Positions 32,915 through 46,020 are shown, counted from the first letter of the stretch. The stretch: DNA of 64,000 nt from Lotus japonicus (GCF_012489685.1 NC_080044.1:45570964-45634963); one strand, 5' to 3'. Numbers and translations: made by a program. Notes: generated by a model from the letters alone, not told the origin.

Positions 32915-34207
32915 ATGGTGAACATGAACCAACTCGCTGGGGCAATGACTACTATGGCCCAGGCAATGACAAATCAAACTGCGGAGAACGCTCAGTGGCG
33001 TGCTGACAAGGCTGAACGTGAGCGTCATAAGCGTGAGAGGGAGGTAGCCCTAGACCAGAATAGGGGGCTGACTGATTTCAGGCGACAGGATCCGCCCAAG
33101 TTCACGGGTGGGACTGACCCAGACAGAGCGGACCTATGGATCCAAGAGATTGAAAAGATTTTTGGGGTACTGCATACCGCCGAAGGGGCTAAGGTGGGCC
33201 TGGCAACTTATCTGCTGCTGGGCGATGCTGAGTACTGGTGGAGGGGTACCAGAGGAATGATGGAAGCAAATAATGTGGAAGTGAACTGGGCTTCATTTCG
33301 TGCTGCTTTTCTGGAGAAGTATTTTCCAGATAGTGCCCGTGACGAGCGTGAGGCACAGTTTCTGACTCTTCGTCAGGGTAGCATGTCCATTCCGGAATAT
33401 GCTGCTAAGCTGGAATCGTTGGCCAAACACTTTCGATTCTTCCGCAATGGGGTCGATGAACCCTACATGTGCAAACGCTTTGTGAATGGGCTGAGGCCTG
33501 ACATTGAGGACTCAGTGAAACCGTTGGGAATCATGCGCTTCCAGTCCTTGGTTGAGAAAGCCACAGAAGTGGAGTTAATGAAGAACAAGAGGTTGAATCG
33601 TGCTGGAACTGGAGGACCAGTAAGGTCAGGTCCTCAGAACTATAAAGGAAGAGGTAAATTCAAACAGAGGAGGCCGTATCAGCATCCAGAGGGGAGAAGT
33701 TTTACCCCAAGATCTTATAAGCCTTTGACTACTGCCACTCCAGGGGTAGGAAGTCAATCAGCACACCCAGAGGTGACATGTTTCAGGTGTGGAAAGAATG
33801 GACACTATGCTAATGCATGTCTGAACCAAGGGCCTCGATGTTTCAATTGCAACCAGCCAGGGCATGTGGCCGTCGATTGTAGGGCACACAAGGTGGAGCC
33901 AACTATTAATGCTGTGAAAGGAAAGCGCCCTGCTGCTGGAGGAAGAGTTTATATCATGGACTGTGAAGGAATTGAAGGTGCTAATGGGTTAATCAGAGGA
34001 GAGCGTAAGAACGATGGTAACCTTCTAACCATCCTTTCTCATTCTAGTACAATACGCTCCAATACTCTCGTAGCACATGCAACGTACCTATTTTACTTAT
34101 ATTGTTTAAGCTTTGACCTTATAGTTATTACGCCTAATAGTACTTTATTTGACCGTTGCTCGTGTTTAAACTATAGAAGTTACATGAGGTTTAGAATAAC
34201 ACGTTAA
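32915..34207 (+). CDS. gag: Gag of family A, copy 3
   Basis: The same 430-residue Gag as copies 1 and 2, with intact capsid and two zinc knuckles. It carries the same silent variant as copy 2 (33453). Its leader differs at about 32765 (aggttg, as in element B) from copies 1 and 2 (atgttg). Confidence 0.9.
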   Translation: MVNMNQLAGAMTTMAQAMTNQTAENAQWRADKAERERHKREREVALDQNRGLTDFRRQDPPKFTGGTDPDRADLWIQEIEKIFGVLHTAEGAKVGLATYLLLGDAEYWWRGTRGMMEANNVEVNWASFRAAFLEKYFPDSARDEREAQFLTLRQGSMSIPEYAAKLESLAKHFRFFRNGVDEPYMCKRFVNGLRPDIEDSVKPLGIMRFQSLVEKATEVELMKNKRLNRAGTGGPVRSGPQNYKGRGKFKQRRPYQHPEGRSFTPRSYKPLTTATPGVGSQSAHPEVTCFRCGKNGHYANACLNQGPRCFNCNQPGHVAVDCRAHKVEPTINAVKGKRPAAGGRVYIMDCEGIEGANGLIRGERKNDGNLLTILSHSSTIRSNTLVAHATYLFYLYCLSFDLIVITPNSTLFDRCSCLNYRSYMRFRITR

Positions 34208-35874
34208 GCCTAGAAAAGTAGTCTTGCACCGATGTGTTTAACAAAGAAGCTAGAAGCTGAAGGATGAATCTCAGGGAGATTCCGTATGGATAGTATATGT
34301 ATGGTGTCGAGAGTGTGTAGTTCCGTAGCGGCATCATTGAGGATTTAATATCAAGATCTCTGTGACTACTGGATGTTAGGAACTCATCGACTGTTCCAGT
34401 GGGTTTTTCTAAATCTTCACCTTCGATGTATTAGGCCTGATCAACTTAATATTGAGGGGGTGATATTCGGAATCAGAACTGGCAATGGACTTTGATAGAT
34501 GGATTGGTAAGATTAATTTGATTGGATCGAGGATTAGTGGAGTCGGGAAGTAAAGTTTTTGTTAAGTAATTGATTTCCTTTGGGGAGGAGTTATAGTTTA
34601 AGAAATGGATATTCATTTAAGAAGTATTGAAGAATTAAAGGACATTTGAGGTCCAAACTTGGTGAAAGTTTAGGTTTTAAGTCTATGAATTCTTGTCTCA
34701 AGTGCGTAGGACTCAAGGTTTGTCAGGTTTTGATCGAGAGACTAAGTATCGGATTGATTGGAGGACGATCTAGTTACGGAAATAAAGAGTTAGTATTAAG
34801 ATGAATACTTGAGGTTGTTATATGTGGACAAATTTCTTAGAGTCTAAGAATGAATGGAGCTTTGTTATGGATTTCGATGTTGCATGCTAGGGTAGCAAGT
34901 GAATTTCACTAAGTTAAGTGAGGATCTTAGGGTTAAGATTGACCTTGGGAGGTGAAAATCATGTTCGAATAGGAGAGTTAGTGGTGTTAGCATTAACGAT
35001 TGTAGTTAAACCTCAGAATGTTGAGGGATCGGATGATAAAATGACTAGTTAAGTTTCCCGAAGTAAGTTATGATTTGATCTTCTAGGGAATAAGTTCGGA
35101 TTTGGGGGAAGTGTTAAGGATTTTAGGTAATTGTAAAGTGGGTTGTGAATTAGTGAAGGTTGGTTTTATGGTTTGAGTAAGGGAAGTCTCGAAAAAGGGA
35201 GATGACAATGATGGATTGGAAGATATTGATATGATGATTAGCTTATGAGTTGCTGATGAATGGATGTTAAAAGGGATTGGGTCTAGCGATGCACAAGGTA
35301 TTAAGACTCAAGTCGAGTTTTAATTTGAATGATGACTAAGTAGAAGATTGATTTCAGGGTGCGAATAAGGATAGTTACGAAGATAGAGGTAATGATTAAT
35401 GGACTAGTAGATTCCAAGGGAATTGTTCGTCTATGAGTTATAGAGCGATCGAGTTAAGTTTTGAAACATGAGTGAAGATCACAAGGACAAGTTGAACATT
35501 CACTCTGGAATGGCAGAGGTGTACGAGTTTTAAGCAGAATATCGGACGAACGAAAGTAAATGAGCAAGTGGATAAGGCTGTGCGATTGTACGGAGTGCCA
35601 ACCAATATTATTTCCAATACAGAACCGACACGAGTGGTCGAGCCGGACGACATAGAGCTGAAAGATGAACTGTCTTTCGAAAACGCCGCCAATTAGCATT
35701 GGTGACACAAGGATAAAACAGTTGAGGGGAATAGAGATTGTGTTGGTGACAATCATTTGGAACAAGGACATATGCGATGCTACATGGGAGCTTAAGGAAC
35801 AGATCGAAGAACAGTATCCGGAATTTCTACTGAACCGTAAGTTTCGAGGTCGAAACTTTCTTTTTGGAGGGTAG
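34208..35874 (+). pseudogene. Family A internal region 3: filler and chromodomain remnant
   Basis: Copy of 4326-5992 with the same defects, ending at the polypurine tract before LTR A4. Confidence 0.72.
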
Positions 35875-35877
35875 TAA

Positions 35878-38800
35878 TGTGAGACCCAAGATTTTAAGCT
35901 TAGAATAAATTAGTGAAATTCCTTATTAACGAATAAGTTCGATGTATCGTGAAGGGAAACCTGAACAAGAGTTTATTGGATGAAATAAATTTATGAAGGA
36001 GAAGGTTCAGGAAAAGTTCAAGGATTGTATCAAAACCGATAAAAGTATAGCACGACTAACATTCGCCTAATCTTAGGTCAAAGACACTAGTAAATAGCTA
36101 ATTTACACTTTAGGACGCGATGGAAACTAATTCCAAAAATCTTCAGAGAAATGTTAGAATTTCTCTTATTCGTCAGTAAACAAGTATTTCGATGCGAAAC
36201 CCTGGAATGTACGAACGTCAAATTCCAATTCTCTGAAGTTTGCCGAAACGGAATCCCTGATAGTTCAAAAACCCTAAAATCGACGGACGATGAAGACTTT
36301 TTCTATTCGGAGCTTCAAATAAAGATTTCATCCGCGCATGCCCACTCTAATCGACGTTCCGAATCTTTCTTCAGAAGGAAGTTTCTGCATCCGAGGTCAA
36401 TATCATAAAGTGCATAAAGTGCATTTTAATGCCGGTAAGCATTAAAAACAAGCCTCGAAAACCAAAAATCATACTGATATTTCTTTGAAGAATTAGAAGA
36501 TTCAGCGGGAAGAATATTGTGTCTAAAATACGTTGGAATCAGTAGGAAAAATCGGAATCGCGAAATTTTCATTTTTCCGCGTTTTCCATTTCCTATATAT
36601 AGTATGAAAAATGAAAAAAAAAAACAAAAAATTGCCATTTGGAGAGGGAGTGGCCGAGAGCTTGGAGGAGAGAAAGAGGAGAAGTGATTTTCGCCGTTTC
36701 TTGCCCGATTGCTTCACCGTTCGTTGCTAATCGAAGACATCGAGGTATAGTTACTATCCCTCACTTCTGATCGTCAGATCTGTCGACTTTTTCTATGTTT
36801 TTCTGAGCTCAAAGTTTGGAGCTTTTTGTAAAACTGTCCAAATAAGCTTATTTGGGTGTCTAAACTTAATGCCCACGTGCTCTAGAGCATGAATATCCAG
36901 TTTTTTTCGACTGAATCCTGTCGAATCGTCGCAGAGGTCAAGTTTTCTGAAAATACCCATTTTCTGACAGAGGTTCCGCTTTTTGGATCAAAAACTCTCG
37001 ACTGAGCTTAGCTTCAGTAGGATTAGTTGTTATAAATGTCGTTAGGATCGAGCTCATCAAATTTGTTTTTCGAAATTCTGATTTTGAGTTTCCGAGCTAA
37101 AAATAATGACCAAAATACCCCTGCGACAATTTTCGACCCGATAATTTTTCTGAGAGTTTCCCTGGCCTAGATATCGCCTAAGAATACCTAGGGATTGATT
37201 TAGATCGAAGAAAAAGTTCGAAAACCCTATTTTCTATAGTGGCCGAAACCTATTTGCTTGGGTACCGTGTCCAAAAATAATTTTTGAGTCTCTATGACCT
37301 GAGCCATTGCGTAGCTCTTTCAATTGTGGAAATTTTGGCGCCGGTTTCGTGTCATTCCGAGTTCTGTAGCTCAAGTTATGCACGTTTTAGCGAATAAAGT
37401 GTTTTTGTACAAAACCTGAATCGAGTCAAAACTCATCCATCCGGGGAAAGCCCTTCCTTTCGTGCCTAAATGTTGTACTCTGAAGTTTCTTGAGCTTAGT
37501 CGAACATTAGTTAGGATTGTTTCGACTGTATCGACTTGTGTTGATTCATTATTGCTTTGTTTGCTCAAAGGTTCAATTGTGGAAACCTTGGGATTGACTG
37601 AACAAGCTTGTGAGGGAGACCTACACCGCGAGACTGGAACAACTCGAGGTTAGGGCAACTTACTTACTAGCTATTTTTGTGTGTAGGCGTCGATAAATTC
37701 GACTTGAATGTATTGTGATCGTGAGTGGCAACTCACCGTTATTAGTTAATGACCTAGAGTCGACTTGTTCGACTTATTTGTTAAATTCTGCACAAATATT
37801 GCATGAACTGTTCTGAAAAATGTTTTCTAGAGGCTTCGACCGAGTGAACTTATATGAGACGTGTGTCTCCGTTTTCTGAGAGGCTTCGGCCGTTTACTGG
37901 TTTCTGTCTTATCGCTTTCTAGTGGACATGACAGGGTTATGTTTTGCAGCACTGCATTAATGTTTCATCGCTCAATAGAGCTTGATTTATTTGTGTTTAA
38001 GATTAAAATGTGCTGACTGTATTCGTGCATTTAATGCGACTTTCGGAGTGTGGATTACACTTATCTTCGTCATGGCAATGACGGGTTTGTTTTGGGAATG
38101 TTTGATAGGTCGAACCAAGGTTCGAGCCTTTATTGTTTTAGGAATCGAGACCTTCCCGGGGAATTACTTGGGTTTATGGGGATCTATTACTTATAGAGTT
38201 TTGAAACAAACGAAATCAGAACTTGATTTGTAAATGAAATTCATAATACACTAATCAAAGATAGAACACATTTTAAATAATGATGATAACCTCTTGGAAA
38301 AGACTTAGGATGTGAAAATGGTTTGGAAAACGGGAAGGGTCGACAATCTAAGTGTGAGGAAAACTTTGAGTGCGATAGCACCTTTTGTTTCTTTAGTGGT
38401 TTATCTAGCCATCCAAAGGATGAGCCTGGGATGATTGGAAAGTCCCCAAGTGCGAGTGCACCATCTTTGCTCATTGAGCAGCCTTTCGGCCATCGAGCTG
38501 ATGAGCCTGAGTAAATTGAAAAGTCACTGAGTGCGAGCAGCATTCTCCTTGTTCGTTGAACAGTCTATTCGACCATCGAGCTGGTGAGTCAAAGTAACTT
38601 GAAAAGTCACTGAATGCCAGATGCATTCTTTTGCTCGTTGAGCAGTTTGTTTGGCCATCGTGACGGTGAGCCCAAGTGACTAGTAAAGTTACCAAATGCG
38701 ATTAGCACTTCTTTGTTTACCTTAGAGTATTGTAGAGACAATGTACTCTAGCTAGACACGCGTGCCTTGGTGAGGACGATTCGTTGTTTGGCTAACCATA

Positions 38801-39902
38801 TTGCATTCATGCATACATTTCTTGGAAAGTGTGCTGCTTTCCGAAGGACGATCTCAGATCGGACTTCAACGGAGCTTGATGCCCCAAATGGAGCTAGCTG
38901 CTTCACAAGAGCGTGCTGCTTCCCAGGAGCGTGCTGCTTCATAAAAGCGAGATGCTTTAGCGAAGCGAGGTGCTTGGCTTGTCCCATCCATCGAGATGGT
39001 GACATTTTATCCGGATCATCTTTTGAGCATGACATTGCACTGGCACGCCATGCACCTAACCATACTCTTGAATGTTATTGTGATTTGTTGTTGATAAACA
39101 TCGTTATATATATCTTGATGATTTTATGTTGATAAACATGCTATGTATCAACCTTAGGGTAGGCAATACATGACTTATACGTATATATACAACATATATA
39201 TATACCCCCTTTAACACATGTTGTTTGTATTATCTATTTTATTCCGTGAGTTGACCCTAGCGCCTTGGCTTTGTGTGTATGTTTGTGTTTGGGCGGTCGG
39301 CCTGCTGCCAGGCGTCCGTCAGCCGGTTCATGATGATTCGTTGTGCGGGAAAGACCCGGAGCGTAATGACTATTACTAAAGCTTTCGACGAGGACCCGGA
39401 CTTCAGGCCTGATCGAGGAAGGGTCGATGAAAGTAGTGTGGGTCATGGGTGGTTAGAGTCTTTGAGATGGTTGTTAGAGTCATAGCTCTGATTGTCATTC
39501 CTTATTTTGGGGCAGGGCAGGTCCCCGACTATTAGCTTTTCATGTGATTCCCTTCCATGAGGATCACAGGGAGTTTGTCGGACGTAGGAAGTCTTTTGAG
39601 GCCGTTTTGGGCCGACTTACTTTCGTTGGAGGACTGTACTCAGAATACTTAACCTTTGTTTTAGTTTGTACATATTTGCCCACGGACACTACCTTTCCGT
39701 CACTGGAGGTCACTCGTGACGATGTTTAGTTGCAGCGAGGGCTGTGCTTGTATTGTATATTAATCGCTGTTAATCGCGATTGGGTTGAGTCTTTATTTCG
39801 ACAAGTCTTTTTATTTAAACAAAACAAAAAAAAATACCTGCTTTTTCCGCTTTATTTTATTTTGAGTTACTAAAGTGACGCCACCGAAATCGGGGTGTTA
39901 CA
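35878..39902 (+). repeat. LTR A4, right end of the array
   Basis: 4025 bp with TATA at 36594-36602, ending GTGTTACA and followed by atttt and the family D LTR on the opposite strand. No primer-binding site follows, so this is the outer 3' LTR. Confidence 0.95.
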
Positions 39903-42567
39903 ATTTTGGAATCCGACGAGGTCCAGAGTACGTCCTGTGTTAATACCTCATTAATGTTGCATGAATGCAGGATGATTAGACAAACAACGTCTCCGAATCT
40001 CACTCGACACGTCGCCACGTGTTCTAGGTAAATTAAAGTCTCTAAAAGCTTACCCTAAGGTAAAGTCGATTCTGCGACAAAAGACACTTCTTCAGAACAA
40101 CACATAATCCACGATGATCTCCAAATCATGCGACTCATCTCAATCCGATGGTCACAACTGCTCAACGAGCACAGAGTATCACACTCTCGGAAACTAACGG
40201 TTTCCCGAACTTATCCCCAGGATAGCCCAACAACATATAGCTGCTCCAACAGCACAAGAGCATCAACATACTCAACACAGCTGCTCCAACAGCACAAGAA
40301 CATCGACCTACTCAACACTTCTCAACTTCCTCGACGATTGGATCCGACGACACTTCTCGTTTTCCAAAAACTAAGATTTGCATCCAAAGCTTCCTTTCGA
40401 GTTTATTATCTTTATTTAAAGATTTAGAGGTTGTTTAATGTCTTATGAGTTTTCTTTTCAAAATAATAACCTTTTTAGTCTTATCGCAAATCCTATAAGT
40501 TCTCGGGATCTCCTAATCCCCAAATGACTCCAGAGAATGTCTCGATCCATAAACATCCTAACAAGGCCCGAATCTCATTCGTCCTATCAAGCTTTCTCAA
40601 AACTCTCAAAATAAAATCGGCATGACCTGCCCGCTATTCTCACCGTTCAGAAACTCAGATTTCATTGCATAAGTATAATTAACTCAGCACAACCAATCAA
40701 CATGTCATATATCAATATATTAAGCAATAACCACATAGCACTTAGCATATAAGGCATGCACCACACATCCTAAATTACCCAATTAGCACTTAGCATGAAG
40801 ATTCAATCTCAAAAGCATTCAGTAGATTCATCATCTACATTGTCAGCCGAAGCCTCAGAAAACATTTTCCAATCACACACAATCCAGTGCATAAACAGTA
40901 AACAATGTCGAAAGCATCGACCCTAAGTATTAACTAGAGATTCAGTGAGAAGCCCTCACCTGTAGATTCTCCAGGGTGAACTTCAAACTCTTCCTCACAA
41001 GCAAAGCGTTGCTCCTCATGAAATTCCTCAAAAGTTCCTTTAAAGCAAAACCACAGAAATACTATCAGAATCTATCGAAAACTAAGCTATCAATACTTAC
41101 TAAGGTTACACGAAGTAATCTATACTCTAAGGTACGATAATCTAGCGCGAAAGGACAAGTTTTCGGAAAAGGAAATTTTCCTCCTCCCCCTTAATAGGTT
41201 CGGCCACTTTTCACAATTAGGTGACTCGATTTTTCTTCGATCAAACTTGGTTCCTATGCTATCATTAGCCGTAAATAAGGGTATTCTGAACTCGGAAAAA
41301 TTATCGGATCAAAAACTGTCGCAGGGGTATTTTGGTCATGATTTTTAACTTAGAAATTTCAAAACTGAAATCCCAAAAACCAAATTTTGCAGGGACGTCA
41401 CCAACGACGTTTATGACAACTAATCCTACTAGCACTAAGCTAAGGCGATAGTTTTCAGCCTAAAGGTTGAAGCTTTACTCCAAAAACTCCAAAAATGGGT
41501 ATTTTAGGCTAAAATTGATTCCGGCGGAATTCCGGCGACATAACGGAAAATCTAATCCGGCAGAAGTGATCTTGGGCACATAAAGAAGAGGTTTAGAATC
41601 AGAAATGAAAGATTCGGGATAGTTTTGCAAAAACCCATAAACTATCAGCTCAGAAAAGGCTACAGAAAAGCTATGGAAAAAGCGATCGGAGGTAAGGATT
41701 AGCGACTATACCTTGAAGCCTTGAAGCAGCAACTGATTGATCGACGATCAAGCAAGCGATGAAGAAAATCTTCTCCTCCTTCTTCTTCTTTGTGGCCGCG
41801 GGTTTGGGTGGGGAAATGGGTAGTTTTTTTGATTTTTTCTTCCTTTCTTGGCTATATATAGAAGTTGGCAAAACGCGGTAAAATGAAAGTTTCGCGAATC
41901 TAATTTTTCCGGCGTCATTCTCCGTGAATTCTAAGATATGTTTTGGCGAAAGAATTCCAAAACTAAAAAGATGTCTCCTTGTATTTTTGGCAACTAATGC
42001 ATAGTCGGTATAAAACTATTTTACCCGATAAGTTGCTTTTTGCTTCGGATGTCGGAATGGAAAACTTCCTTCTGAAGAAAGATTGAAATCATCAAGAGAA
42101 ATGGGTGTACGCGTGTAGAATATTCATTTGAAGCTCTGAATAGATAAAGTCTTCATTGTCGAGAAATTCTAGGGTTTTGAAATACCAGGGATTCGGTTTC
42201 GGCAAACTTCCGATGATTGGAATCGGAGGTTCATAGATCCTAGAGTTTCGCCTCGAAACGATTGTGATATATGGAAAAAGAGAAGTTCTAACATTTCTCT
42301 GAAAATTTTTGGAATTAACTTCCATCGTGCCTAAAAGTGAAAACTAGCTATATACTAGGGTTTCTGACCTAGGTTTAAGCGTATAACAATCATGCTATAA
42401 CTTTTATCGACTTCGACACAATCCTTTGACTTTTCCTGAACTTTCTCCTTCATAATTTTATTTCATTTGGTAAACTCTTGTTCAGGTTTCCCTTCACATT
42501 ACATCAACCCTAATCGTGAATAAGAAATTTATTCACTTAGCATAAACTTAAAAACTTGGGCCTTACA
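39903..42567 (-). repeat. Family D LTR, 5' portion, host of the A array
   Basis: Minus-strand LTR starting TGTAAGGCCC at 42567. It resembles the B LTR but is clearly diverged. Landmarks: TATA at 41853-41860, donor-like CAAG|GTATAG at 41706-41715, hairpins such as GGAAAC/GTTTCC near 40190 and repeated GCTG/CAGC near 40241 and 40280, and the conserved block near 39952-39990. Its other part must lie left of the window. The flank at 42568 is not a polypurine tract, so this is a 5' LTR or a solo LTR. Confidence 0.88.
41853..41860 (-). promoter_or_regulatory. TATA box of LTR D
   Basis: TATATATA, about 710 bp from the LTR start, matching the position in A, B and C. Confidence 0.6.
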
Positions 42568-42914
42568 AAAAAGTTCTTAGAAATATAGTTTCAATCAGGA
42601 AAATCAATGTGTTAAAGTCAAAAAATAAAATTGGTACAAAATGTCACGTTAAACACATTTAGTGTTTATTTCTATGTTTTTATAAATTGATTTGGCATAA
42701 ATTTTCATTTTTTTAATATCTATTATAAAAATTGAGTTAAAGCATTTTTTTGTCAAAATCTGATCTCTGCTTGATTTGTTTCAAATTTTAAAAAAAAACC
42801 AGGAGTGTGTTTTAAAAACATATATTTTCTCAGGAAATTATAAATGCACTTAATTGTATATTTTAATAAAAACTGAAAATGAAATAATCAAGGTTAATAT
42901 TTAAGGCATAAGAA

Positions 42915-45126
42915 CAGTTAAGGGTGTGGTTTATCCCACTTTCCATGATGCGTGCGAAGCAATGGGATTGTTGGAGGATGACCGCGAGTATGTTGATGGA
43001 ATTTCAATTTCAAGTGAACTTGGATCTGGAACTCAGCTAAGGAAACTTTTTTTCTAGAATGCTGATGACAAACTTGATTTCTAGGCCATAAGAAGTTTGG
43101 AGAAAGTCTTAGTCTCTTTTATGTGATGGAATTTTATATGACAGAAGGAATACTCTCAACATTCCAGGTTTTCAATCATTTTTTATTTACTTAAGACATT
43201 GCTTAATGTTTAGATTTATGTTTCTTCTATTTCTTTTAAAACAATCAAAATTCATTCTATCATGCTTTGGTAAATTAATACTAATACACGCATAACTCAG
43301 ATTCCATAAATAACAAGTTAAATAATTTTCATATTTATCACTGAATGAAACCATTAATTTACCACCCACAAATGCATTTGTTTAAACATAATAAAACCAC
43401 TTAGTAAACCTAACCAATTTGTCTTGGTAATGAAATTGAAATTAACTATTATATTTGTGCTTTCATTCAGATCTACATATAGATGATGAAGAATTAAAGA
43501 ACCTATGTTTGATAGATATTGAAAAAATTCTTCAAGGAAATTGAAGGTCACTGAAGGAATTTCCATGTTTGTCATATCCTAAATTTACTGAAGCGTATAA
43601 TTTTGAAAATAGATTCGTTGTAGATGATTTGAATTACAATAAAGATTAAATGCTTAAGATTCATGAAGAATTGGTTTGTTGCCTTACTTCAAGCAAGAAG
43701 GAGTTTATAAAAATGTTTTGAATGCTGTATTATGTGATAATGGAGGATTCTTTTTTTTATATGGTTTTGGAGGAACTGGAAAAACATATGTTTGGAACAC
43801 CTTATCTGCTGCTTTGCGTTCAAGGGGCCTTATTGTGTTAAATGTCACATCCAGCGGAATAAGATCGATGTTGTTACCCGGAGATAGAACTGCTCATTCC
43901 AGGTTCTCTATTCCTATTTCAATGAATGAGATATCAACCTGTAATCTTCGTCAAGGTTCCCCAAAAGCTGAATTATTGAAAAAAGCAAGCCTAATTATTT
44001 GGGATGAGGCACCTATGTTGAACATTGTTTTAAAGCTTTGGACAGATCTCTAAATGACATTATGAAGACTAGATCTACTTATGGTTATGACATTCCATTC
44101 GGAGGGAAAGTTGTGGTACTAGGAGACAACTTTAGACAAATACTCCCAGTTATTTCCAAAGGAAGCCGTTAGGAGATTGTGGGTTCTGCTATCAATTCTT
44201 CATATTTATGGAAGCATTGCAAGGTAATGAAATTGACTGTTAATATGAGATTGCAAAATGCTAACTCATCTTCTTCATCAGCAGAAATAAAAGAGTTTGC
44301 TGATTGGTTGCTTCAAGTGGGAGACGAAACAGTTACAACCATTGATGAAGTCGAATCACTCATTGAGATTCTTTTAGATTTTCTTATTGAACCGTGTAAG
44401 GATCCCTTACTTGAAATAGTAAAATTTTCATATCCGAATTTTTTGTTTAATTTGGAAAAAAATTCATTCTTCCAAGAAAGAGCAATCCTTGCACCAACAC
44501 TTGAAAGTGTAGAGAAAATCAACAACTTTATGTTAGCTATGATTCCTGGTGAGGAAACAGAGTATTTGAGTTGTGATTCTCCATGCAAGTCCGATGAAGA
44601 TTCTGGTGTCAATGCGGAATGGTTTGCATCTGAATTCTTAAATGATTACAAATGCTCCGAAATTCCAACCCATCAAATTAAACTTAAAGTCGGTGTCCCT
44701 ATCATGCTCATTCGAAACATTGACCAAACTACAGGGTTTTGTAATGGCACTCGAATGATAGTCAACGCTTTGACTAAATATATAATTGTTGCTACTGTTC
44801 TATACGAAAACACAATGAGAGAAACAGCCTTTATTCCAAGGATGAGCTTAACTCCATCTAATGCTGACATTCCATTCAAATTCCAACGCAAACAATTCCC
44901 TGTTACTTTATGTTTTACAATGACTATAAATAAAAGTCAGGGACAATCTTTATCTCATGTTGGACTGTATTTTCGAAGGCCTGTCTTTACTCATAGGCAA
45001 TTATATGTTGCACTATCAAGAGTTAAATCTAGAAAAGGGTTGAAGATACTAATCCTAGATGACCAAGGAGTAATTTCTAAAACTACCTGCAACGTTGTCT
45101 ATCAAGAAGTCTTTGAAAATATTTGA
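42915..45126 (+). pseudogene. Helitron PIF1-like DNA helicase, decayed
   Basis: Pieces in several frames follow the order of plant Helitron helicases: GVVYPTFHDACEAMGLL (42920-42970), LLCDGILYDRRNTLNIPG (about 43118-43171), a possible intron, DDEELKNLCLIDIEKIL (about 43483), then the Walker A motif GFGGTGKT (about 43764) and Walker B LIIWDEAPM. The frame shifts near 44020, a TAG replaces a codon at 44170, and motifs resume with VNMRL, VGVPIMLIRN, TINKSQGQSL and LYVALSRVKS up to TGA at 45124. The helicase would unwind DNA during rolling-circle transposition, but it cannot be made from this locus. Confidence 0.85.
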
Positions 45127-45292
45127 TATGTAAGTGCTGTTTTTTACTACAATTTTGTTGGGTTTATATTTTTTTAAATACCAAATCTGATATGTCTTTG
45201 TTTTAATTGTTGACAGTAAAATAAATGTCAAGCAACTGATTGGTCATCTAACTTGAATGATTATTCTGTTACTATAAGGTTTGTTTTTAATT

Positions 45293-45641
45293 TGTTAGAG
45301 TCTCACATTGGCTAGAGATGTGGCCAAGCAATTGCTTATATATGGTTGTGCAAACCTTAACTCTTGAGCTAGCTTTTGGGTTGAGTTAGGCCACCTTCAT
45401 GGTATCAGAGCCAATGGTTGTTTGACCATGAGCCTGAGCCCCTATCCTAGATCCATTTGTTGTGGAGACCTCCCATATTTGGGCCACCCGTTTCATTCCA
45501 CGCTCCAGATGTTCTACACTGGGTGTGAGGGGTGTGTTAGAGTCCCACATTTGCTAGAGATGTGGCCAAGCAATTGCTTATATATGGTTGTGCAAACCTT
45601 AACTCTTGAGCTAGCTTTTGGGTTGAGTTAGGCCACCTTCA
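45293..45641 (+). mobile_element. TRIM retrotransposon in the Helitron
   Basis: 349 bp with two 107-bp terminal repeats (45293-45399 and 45535-45641) starting TGTTAGAGTC and ending CCACCTTCA. TGGTATCAGAGCC (45400-45412) directly after the first repeat is an initiator Met primer site. A purine-rich tract (gggtgtgaggggtg) precedes the second. taatt at 45288-45292 and 45642-45646 is the target duplication. The internal 135 bp cannot code for retrotransposition proteins. Confidence 0.93.
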
Positions 45642-45646
45642 TAATT

Positions 45647-46020
45647 TTCAAATGATATATCCAGTTCATCTTTGTATTGCTTACAGATTATTACTCTGAT
45701 ATCTACTTTTTCCATTGTAGGTTATGTTTCTCAAATATTGAATTGGTAGCAAAATTCAACTTCAAGTCTGAAGTCATTATCACTGAACATGGACAACAAG
45801 TTCTATTAAGCGATCATGTTGTTGACATTTTTGTGATTTTTTATTTTGTTTGTTTTTACAACGCATTCCGTAAAAACTTGGATTTATAATATTGTTCATG
45901 TGTTTACATCGGTACGCCATACAACGAATTATATTTAACATTTTTAAGTTGGTCTATTCACATACATGTTTGAACCTATTCTCTGTTATTTGATATTCTA
46001 AAGATAAATCTACACAATAA
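45647..46020 (+). other. Helitron 3' non-coding region
   Basis: AT-rich sequence between the TRIM and the terminal hairpin. Only short frames; no further gene recognised. Confidence 0.5.

Larger units (their letters stand above)
1..39902 (+). mobile_element. Family A chromovirus tandem array, four LTRs and three internal regions
   Basis: Four LTRs (1-2820, 5996-9694 plus 25176-25502, 28678-32702, 35878-39902) alternate with three internal regions (2821-5995, 25503-28677, 32703-35877). The repeat period is 7200 bp once the nested B element is removed. LTRs begin TGTGAGACCC and end GTGTTACA. Each internal region opens with a primer-binding site for initiator Met tRNA and closes with a purine tract. 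Neighbouring units share LTRs, which is the product expected from recombination between LTRs rather than from separate insertions. The left end lies outside the window. The right end abuts a family D LTR at 39903, with atttt as the candidate target duplication. The lineage call (Tekay/Del) rests on Gag type, the chromodomain after integrase in relatives, and long LTRs. Confidence 0.9.

Noticed and set aside
25176..39902. Array as a pure assembly duplication
   Set aside because: The units differ by several scattered substitutions and one indel in a mosaic pattern, which an exact assembly duplication would not produce. It still needs long-read confirmation.
40128..40427. 99-codon plus-strand frame in LTR D
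   Set aside because: Antisense to the LTR, low complexity from the repeated hairpin segment, and not conserved in the other families.
45422..45631. 69-codon frame across the TRIM
   Set aside because: It spans the internal region and the second terminal repeat; TRIMs are non-coding.
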